In this document: piece by piece, positions 1 to 11,648 of the stretch | How the letters are laid out: each line of letters starts with the position of its first letter | Numbering within the stretch: the first letter of the stretch is position 1 | Assembly: GCF_002157835.1 (NCBI RefSeq) | Contig: NZ_CP020809.1 | Span: 5,394,001 to 5,458,000, forward strand | Direction: 5' to 3' | Origin: Mycobacterium dioxanotrophicus | GTDB lineage: Bacteria; Actinomycetota; Actinomycetes; Mycobacteriales; Mycobacteriaceae | Length of the DNA stretch: 64,000 nucleotides | Program-made: the position numbers and the translations under genes | Notes under the pieces: generated by a model | What the model was told of the DNA's origin: nothing | The model's database searches: none | What the model saw: the letters and a program-made list of their open reading frames with translations, nothing else

Positions 1-483
<483 letters not shown>

Positions 484-531
484 GCCAAACAGCCTGATGA
501 TGAGCGGTTGCGCGAAGAAGAAGCGGTACCG

Positions 532-1170
532 ATGACCCGGGTCGTCCTGGGTTCCGCGTCGACGGGCCGGCTGGGCGTGCTGCGCCAAGCCGGCATCGCC
601 CCGCTCGTGGTGGTCTCGGGTGTCGATGAGGATGCGATCATCGCCGGGTTGGGCGATGCCGCACCGGGACTGGTGGTGGGTGAGCTGGCCGCAGCCAAGG
701 CCGACGACGTCGTGACCCGACTGCCCGCCACGGTCGCCACCGACTGTGTGGTGATCGGATGCGATTCCATGCTGTTCCTGGGCGGCCGGCTGAGCGGTAA
801 GCCGGGTACGCCCGAGGTGGCCCGTGAGCAGTGGCTGGCGATGTCCGGGCAGTCGGGCCAGCTGCACACCGGACACGCCGTCATCACGGTGCGCAATGGC
901 TCGGTCAGCCATCGCCTCATCGAAACTGCAGTAACCACAGTGCATTTCGCGACTCCGACGGCTGAGGATCTGGAGGCTTACCTGGCCACCGGGGAACCTC
1001 TCGGCGTGGCAGGCGGTTTCACGCTCGACGGGCTGGGCGGCTGGTTCATCGACCGCATCGAAGGTGATCCGTCGAACGTGATCGGCCTGAGCCTGCCGTT
1101 GCTGCGGCGCATGTTGGCGGCGGCGGGGGTGTCGGTCGCCGAGCTGTGGAAGGCGTCGGCTTCGGTCTGA
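532..1170 (+). CDS. maf: Maf-type nucleoside triphosphate pyrophosphatase
   Basis: A 212-residue Maf/HAM1-like protein. It begins with the family signature [12 protein letters not shown] and has the central [12 protein letters not shown] and GKPGTPEVA motifs plus the C-terminal [12 protein letters not shown] segment. Maf proteins hydrolyse non-canonical or modified nucleotides to monophosphates in the cytoplasm. I chose the ATG at 532, where the family signature begins within a few residues; an in-frame TTG at 508 would add eight residues with no homology signal. It follows accE5 by 48 bases and probably shares its transcript. Confidence 0.9.
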   Translation: MTRVVLGSASTGRLGVLRQAGIAPLVVVSGVDEDAIIAGLGDAAPGLVVGELAAAKADDVVTRLPATVATDCVVIGCDSMLFLGGRLSGKPGTPEVAREQWLAMSGQSGQLHTGHAVITVRNGSVSHRLIETAVTTVHFATPTAEDLEAYLATGEPLGVAGGFTLDGLGGWFIDRIEGDPSNVIGLSLPLLRRMLAAAGVSVAELWKASASV

Positions 1171-1197
1171 TCGCGACCGGCTACTTGGCGGTCCCGG

Positions 1198-1222
1198 GTT
1201 TGGTGCGGCATATCGCGTGGTA
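1198..1222 (+). promoter_or_regulatory. SigF-type promoter for the manganese catalase
   Basis: GTTT at 1198-1201, a 16-base spacer and TGGTA at 1218-1222: one mismatch to the mycobacterial SigF consensus GTTT-N15/16-GGGTA. It lies 39 bases before the GTG of the catalase, in the gap after maf, so the catalase need not depend on acc-operon transcription. Confidence 0.6.
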
Positions 1223-1261
1223 TGCGAGCGGGATCAATCCGAGCCAGCCCAAGGAGTACCG

Positions 1262-2155
1262 GTGTTCGTTCACAACAAAGACCTGCAGTTCGAAGTGCGG
1301 GTGAGTCAGCCCGATCCGCGGTTCGCCACGATCTTGCAGGAGCAGTTCGGCGGCGCAAACGGTGAATTGAAAGCTGCCATGCAGTATTTCACCCAGGCGT
1401 TCATCCTCCGGCAGAAAAATCCCAAGATGTACGACCTGTTCATGGATATCGCCACCGAGGAGCTGAGTCACCTCGAAATGGTCGGTGCCACCATCACGAT
1501 GTTGCTCGACGGTTGCAACGACGACCTCAAGTTGGCCAACGAACGCTGCGACTGGATGCCGGCGGTGGCCAGTGCCGACGGGAAAGAGCAGGCGATTCAT
1601 CAGGTTGCCGTGAACCCGCTCTACTTTGCCCTCACAGGTGGCGGCCCCGATGTGAGCAACTCGGCCGGGGTGCCGTGGTCGGGTGCGTACGTGAATGCCA
1701 ACGGCGATCCCTCAGTGGACCTGCGCAGCAACCTCGCTGCGGAGTCGCGCGCAAAGATCGTCTATGAGTACCTCAAGCAGTTCACGGATGACCCTGGCGT
1801 ACAGGACACATTGACGTTCTTGATGACTCGCGAAGTCGCGCACTTCCAGCAGTTCACTGCGGCACTCAACGAACTGCCGGTGAACTTCCCGCCCGGCACG
1901 CTGGCCGGCGACGACCGCTTCCAGAACGTGGCCTTCAACATGTCCAACGGCGACGGGGATGTCCGGGGGCCGTGGAACCAGGGTCAAGGGCCGTGGCCCG
2001 AGGGCATGAAGTGGAAATACATCAAGTCTCCGGCAGAAGAATGGCTGGGGAGCTCCATGCGGGCGAACAAGGGCGTCGAGAACAACCCCGACGGCGCGCC
2101 CGCCGTGCACAGCGACAAACCGTTCACCCACGAACAGCATTCGGCGACAACGTAA
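1262..2155 (+). CDS. Manganese catalase
   Basis: A 297-residue dimanganese (non-haem) catalase that dismutates hydrogen peroxide. Helical four-helix-bundle ligand segments are visible: ANGELKAAMQYFTQAF and EELSHLEMVG near the N-terminus, and LTFLMTREVAHFQQF in the middle. The end is the usual flexible tail. The start is set at GTG 1262 by a good ribosome site, AAGGAG at 1251-1256; the upstream GTG at 1217 is poorly supported. It interrupts the conserved maf-sseA order and is followed by a strong hairpin. A SigF-type promoter precedes it, fitting a stationary-phase or stress role. Confidence 0.93.
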   Translation: MFVHNKDLQFEVRVSQPDPRFATILQEQFGGANGELKAAMQYFTQAFILRQKNPKMYDLFMDIATEELSHLEMVGATITMLLDGCNDDLKLANERCDWMPAVASADGKEQAIHQVAVNPLYFALTGGGPDVSNSAGVPWSGAYVNANGDPSVDLRSNLAAESRAKIVYEYLKQFTDDPGVQDTLTFLMTREVAHFQQFTAALNELPVNFPPGTLAGDDRFQNVAFNMSNGDGDVRGPWNQGQGPWPEGMKWKYIKSPAEEWLGSSMRANKGVENNPDGAPAVHSDKPFTHEQHSATT

Positions 2156-2166
2156 CCGTAGCCCAG

Positions 2167-2189
2167 GGGGCCGGCGCAGCGCCGGCCCC
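2167..2189. terminator. Hairpin terminator between convergent genes
   Basis: Perfect 9-base GGGGCCGGC / GCCGGCCCC stem with a five-base loop, 12 bases past the catalase stop and facing the convergent gene that ends at 2224. It lacks a long T-run, as is usual in mycobacteria, and could serve both strands. Confidence 0.7.
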
Positions 2190-2223
2190 TTCGCGGTTCA
2201 TCGGTCACGGCCGCCGACCGTTC

Positions 2224-2907
2224 TCAGTCGGCGTGCCTACCGCGCCGACTGCGTTCGTAGGCCTGCTCGCGGAACGTCGACAGCCACGTCGGCATCAACC
2301 GCACCCCGGGTGTGGTGTGGCGGACAGGATCAAAGGCGACATCACGTGATTCGGCCGCTTCGGTCACTCCTCGCACCGTGAGCCTCGCCAACGGCCGGAA
2401 TGCCGCGGCACCACGAGCCTGGGCGATGTCGAACTCGATGCCGTCGGTGCGCAAGCGCTCCCGCACACTGGCCAGCGACACACCGAAAGTACCTACGCCC
2501 GTGGCCATCCGAGCGCTGATCCACCAGACACCACCGTCGTACCGCAGCGGCATGAGGCTGGACATCGACTGCCCCGTCCACCGGAGCACCGGCCGGACCC
2601 CCAGCACCCTGGCGGCCGTGCCGGTTCCGGCCGAGGCCAGCAGAATGTCCCACGGTGTCGCCGCGAAGGGTAGCGCAGGCAACCGCATCGCCAGTCCGAT
2701 GACGTCGGGCAGGGGTCCCGGGGTGCCGACTCCCTTCGAGATTCGGGCCACGACGTGCTCTGTGTCTTCGATCGGGAGACCCTCACCGTGGGGTGCCAGC
2801 CGCGCGATCGAACCGGTCGTCAGGATCCCGTCAGGGTGAAACACGCGCCGATGACGGATGGCCGCACCCCATTGCAGCGGCACGGCGAGCGTAGCGAGAA
2901 CACCCAT
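2224..2907 (-). CDS. Conserved mycobacterial hypothetical (catalase-like/'phosphodiesterase' annotated family)
   Basis: A 227-residue cytoplasmic protein. I do not recognise a proven function; similar mycobacterial proteins are, from memory, annotated as phosphodiesterase, and the segment HRRVFHPDGILTTGSI faintly recalls the start of haem-catalase-like folds. The longest frame starts at 2994, but a perfect SigF promoter (2938-2961) lies inside that extension, so the ATG at 2907, preceded by AGAAGGG, is the likely start. Convergent with the manganese catalase, divergent from nothing. Function should be treated as unknown. Confidence 0.75.
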   Translation of the reverse strand: MGVLATLAVPLQWGAAIRHRRVFHPDGILTTGSIARLAPHGEGLPIEDTEHVVARISKGVGTPGPLPDVIGLAMRLPALPFAATPWDILLASAGTGTAARVLGVRPVLRWTGQSMSSLMPLRYDGGVWWISARMATGVGTFGVSLASVRERLRTDGIEFDIAQARGAAAFRPLARLTVRGVTEAAESRDVAFDPVRHTTPGVRLMPTWLSTFREQAYERSRRGRHAD

Positions 2908-2937
2908 GCGAACCCTTCTGTCGATCAGGACGGCGGA

Positions 2938-2961
2938 TACCCGGGCCTCGACGAACAAAAC
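2938..2961 (-). promoter_or_regulatory. SigF promoter
   Basis: On the minus strand GTTT (2958-2961), a 15-base spacer and GGGTA (2938-2942), a perfect consensus match, 30 bases before the ATG at 2907. It shows that the longer reading frame from 2994 is probably not the translated one. Confidence 0.85.
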
Positions 2962-3084
2962 CGTGCGTTTCGGGCGGGCCGTCCGAGGTATCACCTCCGC
3001 CGCAGGCCGGCTGGTGCTGGCTCGACATGTCAGGAGAGGCGCAGGCCGATGGCAGCGCGAGCGAGCACGCCGGGCAGCATGACC

Positions 3085-4194
3085 TCACGCGGTACGGGCG
3101 TCGCGCGGTCTCAGCAACTCGCCCACCGCCGCAACGTTTCGCCGGGAAGCGCTGGGTCTCTCGGCTCGGCGCACCAGTTCCATGTCGACCTGCTCACGCA
3201 CGTCGATACCGAGTAAGTTGTTGTCCGCGTTGAGTTTCCGCACCCGGGCGTCCGGTGCGACCAGGGCCCGGTCCCACGCCTCGACGTCGCGCCAGTCGTT
3301 GATGCCCAACTCGCCGCCGGACTGGCGAAGGACGTCGCCCAACGCACCCTCGAGCAGTCGACGCATCGAATCGGCTGCCTGCCGGGGGTTGGCGATCAGC
3401 CAGGAGTGGCATGCGTCGCGCACCCGGTAGAGCGTGGCGTTGGCGTCATCCGCGACGTCGCAGGCACTTTCGAAGGGCACGATCGCGTCGGCATCCCCGT
3501 GCACCACCATCGTCGGAATGCGACGCTCGCGCATCACCTGCAGTAGTGGAGTACATTCCCCCGACTGCAGGATCGCCCGCGCCGCGCCGGTAAGGCCCGT
3601 CGGGGGTAGCAGCCTGCCCATCGCGACTGCGGTCAGCAGCCGCAGGTACCTGCTGGCGGACGCGATCTGCATCCAGAACGGGTCCCGGTACAAGTCGGTC
3701 AAAGCTCCGGACACGGCGCGCCATATCTGCCGCGGTGAATGCACCGCGGCCGCGACGGCCGCGTCGAAGGAAGACCCCGCGGCAGCGTCGAAGAGGATGG
3801 CCGCGATCACCCGGTCAGGCGCGGTGGCCGCGAGGTGGATCGTCATCCTGCCACCCATCGAATGCCCCGCAAACACCGCGCGGTCGATGCCGAGCGCATC
3901 CAGGGTTCGGATCACCAGATCGGTACGGTCGCTGAGTTCCCCTGCGTCACAGGGTAAATCATGCGTATCCCCGTGGCCGGCGGTATCGACGGCGACAACC
4001 AGGAAGCCGAGACCGGCGACACGACTGAGCATGCGGAGATACGCCCGACGGCTCAGTCCCAAGCCGTGCAGAAAAACCAACGGTACCCCCCTGCCGCCGA
4101 CGGAAACACCGACCTGGTGTCCGTCATCGAGCCGAATCACGTGGTGGGACAGTCGAACTCTCGTTCCCGCTCGACGGGATGTCGCCGCACTCAT
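3085..4194 (-). CDS. Alpha/beta-fold hydrolase
   Basis: A 369-residue serine hydrolase. Visible: the oxyanion-hole strand LVFLHGLGLSRR (about residue 39), nucleophile elbow AGHSMGG (Ser near residue 114), and MVVHGDADAIVPF before a late acid, with a histidine in DACHSWL. The C-terminal 100 residues extend beyond the usual 260-300-residue core and resemble no domain I know. The substrate is unknown; an ester, epoxide or lactone is possible. It has its own perfect SigF promoter and is divergent from the secreted cutinase gene, which also has one. Confidence 0.85.
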   Translation of the reverse strand: MSAATSRRAGTRVRLSHHVIRLDDGHQVGVSVGGRGVPLVFLHGLGLSRRAYLRMLSRVAGLGFLVVAVDTAGHGDTHDLPCDAGELSDRTDLVIRTLDALGIDRAVFAGHSMGGRMTIHLAATAPDRVIAAILFDAAAGSSFDAAVAAAVHSPRQIWRAVSGALTDLYRDPFWMQIASASRYLRLLTAVAMGRLLPPTGLTGAARAILQSGECTPLLQVMRERRIPTMVVHGDADAIVPFESACDVADDANATLYRVRDACHSWLIANPRQAADSMRRLLEGALGDVLRQSGGELGINDWRDVEAWDRALVAPDARVRKLNADNNLLGIDVREQVDMELVRRAERPSASRRNVAAVGELLRPRDARTA

Positions 4195-4224
4195 CGGGCC
4201 TCTCTCCTCTTTTTGGGACGTGGA

Positions 4225-4248
4225 TACCCACGGCAGGCTGCGTCAAAC
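4225..4248 (-). promoter_or_regulatory. SigF promoter of the alpha/beta hydrolase
   Basis: Minus-strand GTTT (4245-4248), 15-base spacer, GGGTA (4225-4229): perfect match, 30 bases before the ATG at 4194. An AGAGGAGAG ribosome site lies between. Confidence 0.87.
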
Positions 4249-4301
4249 TCCGGGGCCGACGACGCCATTACCCGCATGCCGCCGAAGGAAACATGGAACT
4301 G

Positions 4302-4326
4302 GTTTCGACAGCCTCACCAGCGGGTA
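4302..4326 (+). promoter_or_regulatory. SigF promoter of the cutinase
   Basis: GTTT (4302-4305), 16-base spacer, GGGTA (4322-4326): perfect match, about 48 bases before the ATG at 4375. It is back-to-back with the promoter at 4225-4248 in a 180-base divergent gap. Confidence 0.87.
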
Positions 4327-4374
4327 TTGCGATTCGAGCGGATGCAGCAGTGACATAAGGCGGGTGCGACGGAC

Positions 4375-5094
4375 ATGACCGGCATCACGATGAACAAGAC
4401 TCAGCTGACCCGATCTGGCCGCACCCTCGCAGTGCTCACCGCGACGTCCTCGGCCATCCTGGGATTGCCGGTCGGCACGCCCACGGCCGCCGCGGCGCCA
4501 TGCCCCGACGTGGAGGTCGTGTTCGCCCGGGGCACCAACGAACCACCGGGCGTCGGCGACACCGGACAGGCGTTCGTCGATTCGCTCCGTACGCGCCTGG
4601 GCGGACGCTCCCTCGGTGTCTATGCGGTGAACTATCCCGCGAGTTTGGACTTCCCCACCGCGGCCGACGGCGTCATCGATGCCAGCGCGCATGTTCAGAA
4701 CATGGCCGCGAACTGCCCGGCCACCGAGATGGTGCTCGGCGGTTACTCCCAAGGCGCAGCGGTGATCGGTTACATCACCTCCGATGCCGTGCCCGCCGGA
4801 TACATCCCGCCGCCGGGTATCACCGGCCCGATGCCGGCCGGCGTAGCCGACCACGTCGCGGCGGTGGCACTGTTCGGCAGGCCGTCCAACGACTTCCTGA
4901 ATCGGTTTGGCGCGCCGCCGATCACCATCGGTCGGCTGTACAAGGACAAGACCGTCGACGTGTGCGCCAACGGAGACCCCATCTGCTCGGTAGACGGCAA
5001 CGACAACGCGGCTCACGTTCTCTACGCGTCGGACGGGATGGACAGTCAAGCGGTCGATTTCGCATTGCGCCATCTGGACAACAGTTGGCGATGA
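4375..5094 (+). CDS. Secreted cutinase family esterase
   Basis: A 239-residue protein with an N-terminal signal peptide (basic LTRSGRT, hydrophobic core, cleavage near AAAAPCP) and a mature cutinase domain. Catalytic serine lies in GGYSQGAAV (about residue 126); the Asp/His pair fits the DVCANGDPICS...NAAHVLY region. Conserved cysteines for the cutinase disulphides are present. Such mycobacterial Culp proteins hydrolyse esters or phospholipids outside the cell or in the envelope. An alternative ATG at 4390 would shorten the signal peptide by five residues. Confidence 0.93.
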   Translation: MTGITMNKTQLTRSGRTLAVLTATSSAILGLPVGTPTAAAAPCPDVEVVFARGTNEPPGVGDTGQAFVDSLRTRLGGRSLGVYAVNYPASLDFPTAADGVIDASAHVQNMAANCPATEMVLGGYSQGAAVIGYITSDAVPAGYIPPPGITGPMPAGVADHVAAVALFGRPSNDFLNRFGAPPITIGRLYKDKTVDVCANGDPICSVDGNDNAAHVLYASDGMDSQAVDFALRHLDNSWR

Positions 5095-5279
5095 CAGTGG
5101 AAAGAGCAATACCTTTGCGTACCAACATGATTCACCACCGGAGCAGACAAATCAGTCCCGAGCAGACGGCGCCGGGCCTATTACGCCGATCCGCAGTGAC
5201 CAAATTGCAACCTTTTTCAGCGGCGGCGCGCCGGGGCGTTGACTCCGATAAGCGCTCCGGCGGGTCGACACTTGGCCGC

Positions 5280-5534
5280 ATGCCAGTCGAAGAGACGATG
5301 TGGGACGTACGCGTGACACGCGACATCGGGACCTATGATCTGGAGCGGCTGCGCGCCGCATTCGCCGACGTCATCGCCAAGCAGCTCGCACCGGGCAAAC
5401 GCCTGCTGCGGGTGGTCACATGGTGCCAGGACGGCGGGTCGCTGTTCCGCACCCGGTCCTCTCAGATGACCAGCCGCACCGGCCAGGCCATGCGCCGTTA
5501 CGCCGTCGCCTACGAATTCGTGTACACCGCCTGA
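5280..5534 (+). CDS. Small conserved hypothetical protein
   Basis: An 84-residue basic soluble protein, MPVEETMWDVRVT to VAYEFVYTA, starting at ATG 5280. It lies at the end of a longer frame that otherwise runs through the cutinase gene out of frame. No signal peptide, membrane segment or known motif is seen. The amino-acid mix and codon use look like a real gene, but I cannot name a family. Its 3' end overlaps the decayed reading frame of the opposite-strand gene. Confidence 0.6.
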   Translation: MPVEETMWDVRVTRDIGTYDLERLRAAFADVIAKQLAPGKRLLRVVTWCQDGGSLFRTRSSQMTSRTGQAMRRYAVAYEFVYTA

Positions 5535-5836
5535 TAACACCGTAATAGGCTGCACCCCAACGCTGTCCGATCAGCGCTAGCGGCGCGGAGTCGCACCGAG
5601 ATGCGGCACGGCGTTGCCAGACCCGGCGGGGGTAGCAGCGATGCCATGCCGATCGCGACGGCGATCACGGCGAGGCCGCCAAGGGCCGACATCGCGTAGC
5701 CGGTCTCGCTGGGCTCGTTGGCTTCGGGGTTCTTGTATTTCCACGACTGGGTCGCCCGTCACATCTGCTTCGGCCTGCACAGCATGACCAGCCCGAGCGG
5801 GATACCGATGAGCAGACACAGAACCGCGACCCCCAT
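5510..5836 (-). pseudogene. Small DUF6199-like membrane protein interrupted by an in-frame TGA
   Basis: Starting at ATG 5836 the frame reads a membrane helix [19 protein letters not shown], then RPKQM, then TGA at 5759-5761, then continues in the same frame with [18 protein letters not shown] and a second helix [16 protein letters not shown]. The motif [14 protein letters not shown] is, from memory, the hallmark of DUF6199 proteins, where the two helices flank it. The stop most simply replaces a tryptophan codon (TGG to TGA). Past residue 75 the frame drifts to a stop at 5510, so the true end is unclear. It is divergent from sseA. Confidence 0.65.
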
Positions 5837-5899
5837 GGACGGATCGTAATGGCGTCCGGCACACCGCCGAGCAGCGGTTTCCCACTCGGCGGTACGCTC

Positions 5900-6801
<902 letters not shown>

Positions 6802-6805
<4 letters not shown>

Positions 6806-7212
6806 GCATGCCGGCCGCTCTCGCGGAGGTGGTTTCGGACTTCCAGGAAGTGGCCGGCCAGGACAAGCTGCAGCTACTGCTGGAGTTCGCCAACGAGTTG
6901 CCGTCGCTGCCGCCTGAGCTCGAAGAAGCCGCGATGGAGCCGGTGCCGGAGTGCCAGTCACCGTTGTTCCTCGACGTCGACGCGTCCGACCCCGACCACG
7001 TCCGGCTGTACTTCAGCGCGCCCGCCGAGGCCCCCACGACGCGGGGCTTCGCGGCGATCCTCGCCGCCGGGCTCGACGGACAGTCCGCGGCCGACATCCT
7101 GGCGGTGCCCGACGACTTCTACAGCGACCTAGGCCTGGCGGCACTGATCAGCCCGCTGCGGTTACGCGGCATGTCGGCGATGCTCTCCCGGATCAAGCGC
7201 CGTCTGCGCTGA
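6802..7212 (+). CDS. SufE-like sulfur-acceptor protein
   Basis: A 136-residue SufE-family protein with [14 protein letters not shown] at the start, [10 protein letters not shown], and the acceptor cysteine in [12 protein letters not shown] (about residue 51). SufE proteins take persulfide sulfur from a cysteine desulfurase for Fe-S cluster assembly. Starts at GTG 6802 within the sseA stop (GTGA); ATG 6808 is an alternative. The sseA-sufE-accA3 order is conserved in M. tuberculosis (Rv3283-Rv3285). Confidence 0.9.
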
Positions 7213-7352
7213 GCCCGGCCCGCTCGGCTGACAGCAGGTCGTCAGCAACTCCTGCCTGACGCCGACACTCTTGCTCGACGCAAGGCTGTGCACAGTTTCC
7301 GGCGGTAACATCACGCCGTCCGCTAGCTATAAGTCATCGCGGATGTGTCGCC

Positions 7353-8681
7353 ATGGGGGCTGGAACGGAGTCGACAACAGCGGTGGAGGTTTTGGACTGG
7401 TCGCTGTTGTCAGGGCCGATTCCGCCGGTGCTGGGAGTGCTTGCAGCCGGTTCAGGTGGCTGGCTGCTGTGGCGGGTACGACGACCGGCACCGCTTCGGG
7501 TCCTGGCGCTGTGCGTCTTGTCGTCGGCGGCGGCAACGGTCGTGCTGGTCTATCTCGCGCGCCGCGTCCTGCGCCTGTTCCCGGATCAGTTGACACCTCC
7601 GGTGTATGCGTGGATCGCCACCGCGGTGCTCGCGCTCGCCCTCGCCGTGGTCGTCGTCAGCCGCGATCGCCGCTTGTCGCCCTCGATCGCCGCGGTAACG
7701 GCTGTGGTGTTGGTCACAGCCTGCTGCGCCAATCAGATCAACCGTTTCTACGAGGCGTATCCCGCGGTGCGTGACACTCTCGGAATCGACAACCGCCACC
7801 AGATGCCGTTCGCCGAGATACCGCCACCCGCGCCGGTGCACCATACCCTGCGTCCCATCGAAAAGTATTGGCAGCCAAGGGTTCCCGCACCGGCTCACGG
7901 ACAGCTGACCTCCACGGTGATACCGGCACCAACGTCGGGATTCGCCACCCGTCCCGCTGAGATCTACCTTCCCCCAGCGTATTTCGCCGATCCGAGACCG
8001 GTGCTGCCGGTGCTGGTCCTGGTACCGGGTCAGCCGGGCGGCCCTCGGGACTGGCTCACCGCCGGACGGCTCGCGGCATTGATGGACGATTTCGCCTCCG
8101 CGCATCGCGGTCTCGCCCCTGTTGTGGTGGTCGCCGACGCCACCGGCAGCCATTTCGCCAATCCATTGTGCCTGGATTCCAAACTTGGCAAGTCGGCGAC
8201 CTATCTCGGCGTCGATCTGCCCGCGTGGATCAAGACGCACCTCAACGTCGACAGCGATCCCAGCGCGTGGGCGGTCGGCGGGTTCTCCTACGGAGGCACG
8301 TGCGCATTGCAGCTGGCGACCAATTATCCGCAGGTGTATCCCACATTCCTGGACATCTCCGGCGACGCCGAGCCGAGCCTGGGCGACCTGCAGACGACGA
8401 TCGATGCAGCCTTCGGCGGAGATGCCGCCGCACTCGCCCGGGTCGACCCCCTCGATCTGCTGCGCACCCGCACCTTCGCGGGCTCGGCCGGCGCCATCGT
8501 GGCCGGATCCAGCGACGACGACGCCAAGACGACTGCTCACCTCGTCCTGCAGGCGACCCGGGCCGGCGGCATGGACACCCACTACACAGAGGTGCCCGGG
8601 CGACATGACTGGGGCGCCGCCCGGTCGGCCCTGACGAAGGAACTGCCGTGGTTGGCCACCCGCACGGGCCTCATCGGCTGA
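7353..8681 (+). CDS. Membrane-anchored esterase-D/Ag85-fold hydrolase
   Basis: A 442-residue protein with about four N-terminal membrane helices (residues 10-135) followed by an extracytoplasmic alpha/beta-hydrolase domain of the esterase-D / antigen 85 type. The nucleophile elbow is GGFSYGGTCAL (Ser about residue 312), and a histidine occurs in VPGRHDWGAAR near the end. Related mycobacterial proteins are esterases or mycolyltransferase-like enzymes; the substrate here is unknown. It is inserted between sufE and accA3 relative to the M. tuberculosis order. Confidence 0.85.
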   Translation: MGAGTESTTAVEVLDWSLLSGPIPPVLGVLAAGSGGWLLWRVRRPAPLRVLALCVLSSAAATVVLVYLARRVLRLFPDQLTPPVYAWIATAVLALALAVVVVSRDRRLSPSIAAVTAVVLVTACCANQINRFYEAYPAVRDTLGIDNRHQMPFAEIPPPAPVHHTLRPIEKYWQPRVPAPAHGQLTSTVIPAPTSGFATRPAEIYLPPAYFADPRPVLPVLVLVPGQPGGPRDWLTAGRLAALMDDFASAHRGLAPVVVVADATGSHFANPLCLDSKLGKSATYLGVDLPAWIKTHLNVDSDPSAWAVGGFSYGGTCALQLATNYPQVYPTFLDISGDAEPSLGDLQTTIDAAFGGDAAALARVDPLDLLRTRTFAGSAGAIVAGSSDDDAKTTAHLVLQATRAGGMDTHYTEVPGRHDWGAARSALTKELPWLATRTGLIG

Positions 8682-8825
8682 CGAAAAATGTGGCCGTGGC
8701 CACATCGACGGCACGACGCGCTACCGTTCTGACAGGCGGTCTTTGCGCCCTGCGGAAACTTACTTGTCGGTAACCGGACCGGCTCACCGAGCCTTAAGGA
8801 GCGCCGCTTAAACTTCCCGCGATAC

Positions 8826-10664
<1,839 letters not shown>

Positions 10665-10673
10665 AACTTTCGC

Positions 10674-10724
10674 GCCGAGTGGCCACCTATGACGCAGATC
10701 CTGTGTCATAAGTGGCCACTCGGC
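10674..10724. repeat. Long near-perfect inverted repeat after accA3
   Basis: Arms 10674-10693 and 10705-10724 (20 bases each, one mismatch), beginning GCCGAGTGGCCAC and continuing TATGAC, around an 11-base loop. It lies 10 bases after the accA3 stop and 15 bases before the next start, followed by TTTC. It can serve as a terminator for accA3. The length and the sharply defined arms also fit a small mobile palindromic element. Confidence 0.7.
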
Positions 10725-10739
10725 TTTCTGGGAGGGCAT

Positions 10740-11072
10740 GTGGAACCTGTCGAGATCAACAACGGCCAGTGGTACCTGCGCGGGTTGCGTGCCGATGACC
10801 GCGTCGACGACCGGCCCGCACTCGCCGATCTGGGCGAGACGGATCTGGACTACGTGCACGACGCCGAGGACGGCTGGGCCGACGACACCCGCTACACGTG
10901 GGCCGTATGCGAGCCCACCACCGGCGAACTGCTCGCCGAGGTCGTGCTCGATCCCGTCACCGGGTTCATGAGCAGTCGGGGCCGTCCCGGCTTCGAGGAC
11001 GCCGCCGCGATCTCGGAGGACACCGTGCGGCGGTATGCGGAGGCGGTATTGGGCTTGGAGGTGCACACGTGA
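10740..11072 (+). CDS. Small GNAT-like hypothetical protein
   Basis: A 110-residue acidic protein. The opening VEPVEINNGQWYLRGLRADDRVDD and the later YTWAVCEPTTGELLAEV look like the first third of a GNAT N-acetyltransferase fold (an LRxxRxxD strand, then a strand-turn-strand), but the acetyl-CoA loop is absent. It is either a short family of its own or a truncated acetyltransferase. GTG 10740 is chosen because GGGAGG precedes it; a longer frame from 10689 would translate through the inverted repeat. Confidence 0.6.
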   Translation: MEPVEINNGQWYLRGLRADDRVDDRPALADLGETDLDYVHDAEDGWADDTRYTWAVCEPTTGELLAEVVLDPVTGFMSSRGRPGFEDAAAISEDTVRRYAEAVLGLEVHT

Positions 11073-11099
11073 CGTGCGGTGCGCACGACCGCCTCCGCA

Positions 11100-11648
11100 T
11101 CACCGCCTGACGTCGATATCGGCACCGGTGGCCAGGTCACCGCACTCCACCACCTCGACGTCGTCGCGGCCGCGCAGAAAGGTCCTGGCGCCCTCATCAC
11201 CGTGCAGTGACGCCAGCAAGGCAGGCCAGTGCCTGCGCGCGATCAGCACCGGATGCCCCGGACGACCGTCGTAGACGGCGCGGACCAGGCCGGAGTGCGG
11301 AGCGCTGGCAAGGACCCGTCGCACCACGTCAGCCCCGACGTCGGGGGTGTCGACGAGGTGCAGCATCACGGCGTCGACCGGGCCGGCGTCGACGGCGAGG
11401 ATGCCGGCCCGCAGCGAGGCCGCGAGACCGTCTTGCCAGTCCGGCGTCACCACGGCGCGAGCAGGCTCCGGCACGTCGACCACGGCGGCGCCCAGCACCA
11501 CCACGATGTCCCCGCAACCTCCGTCGCTCAGCGCCTCGACTGCGATGCGCAGCCAATCACCTTGCGCAGCAAGAACTTTCGGCATCCCGAATCGGGTTCC
11601 GCCGCCCGCGGCGAGTACCACCGCGGCCACTGATCCGGGTTTCGGCAT
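11100..11648 (-). CDS. MobA-like NTP transferase
   Basis: A 182-residue nucleotidyltransferase of the molybdenum-cofactor cytidylyl/guanylyltransferase type. It opens with the nucleotide-binding signature VAAVVLAAGGGTRFGMPK and has the metal-binding HLVDTPDVG and GRPGHPVLIARRHW motifs. It probably transfers CMP or GMP to molybdopterin, as MocA/MobA proteins do, though other sugar or cofactor substrates are possible. ATG 11648 is chosen because the signature starts right after it; the frame's earlier start has no support. No molybdoenzyme gene is adjacent. Confidence 0.8.
   Translation of the reverse strand: MPKPGSVAAVVLAAGGGTRFGMPKVLAAQGDWLRIAVEALSDGGCGDIVVVLGAAVVDVPEPARAVVTPDWQDGLAASLRAGILAVDAGPVDAVMLHLVDTPDVGADVVRRVLASAPHSGLVRAVYDGRPGHPVLIARRHWPALLASLHGDEGARTFLRGRDDVEVVECGDLATGADIDVRR

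Noticed and set aside
4500..5534. 344-residue plus-strand frame across the cutinase gene
   Set aside because: Most of it is the cutinase gene in another frame. Only its last 84 codons (from 5280) look real and are annotated separately.
5759..5761. Selenocysteine at the TGA
   Set aside because: Family members are expected to have tryptophan there, and no selenocysteine-type stem was evident. A nonsense change is simpler.
8689..8704. TGTGGCC-GT-GGCCACA palindrome as an accA3 operator
   Set aside because: It is about 165 bases from accA3 and directly after the previous stop; more likely a weak terminator or chance. Not enough to call.
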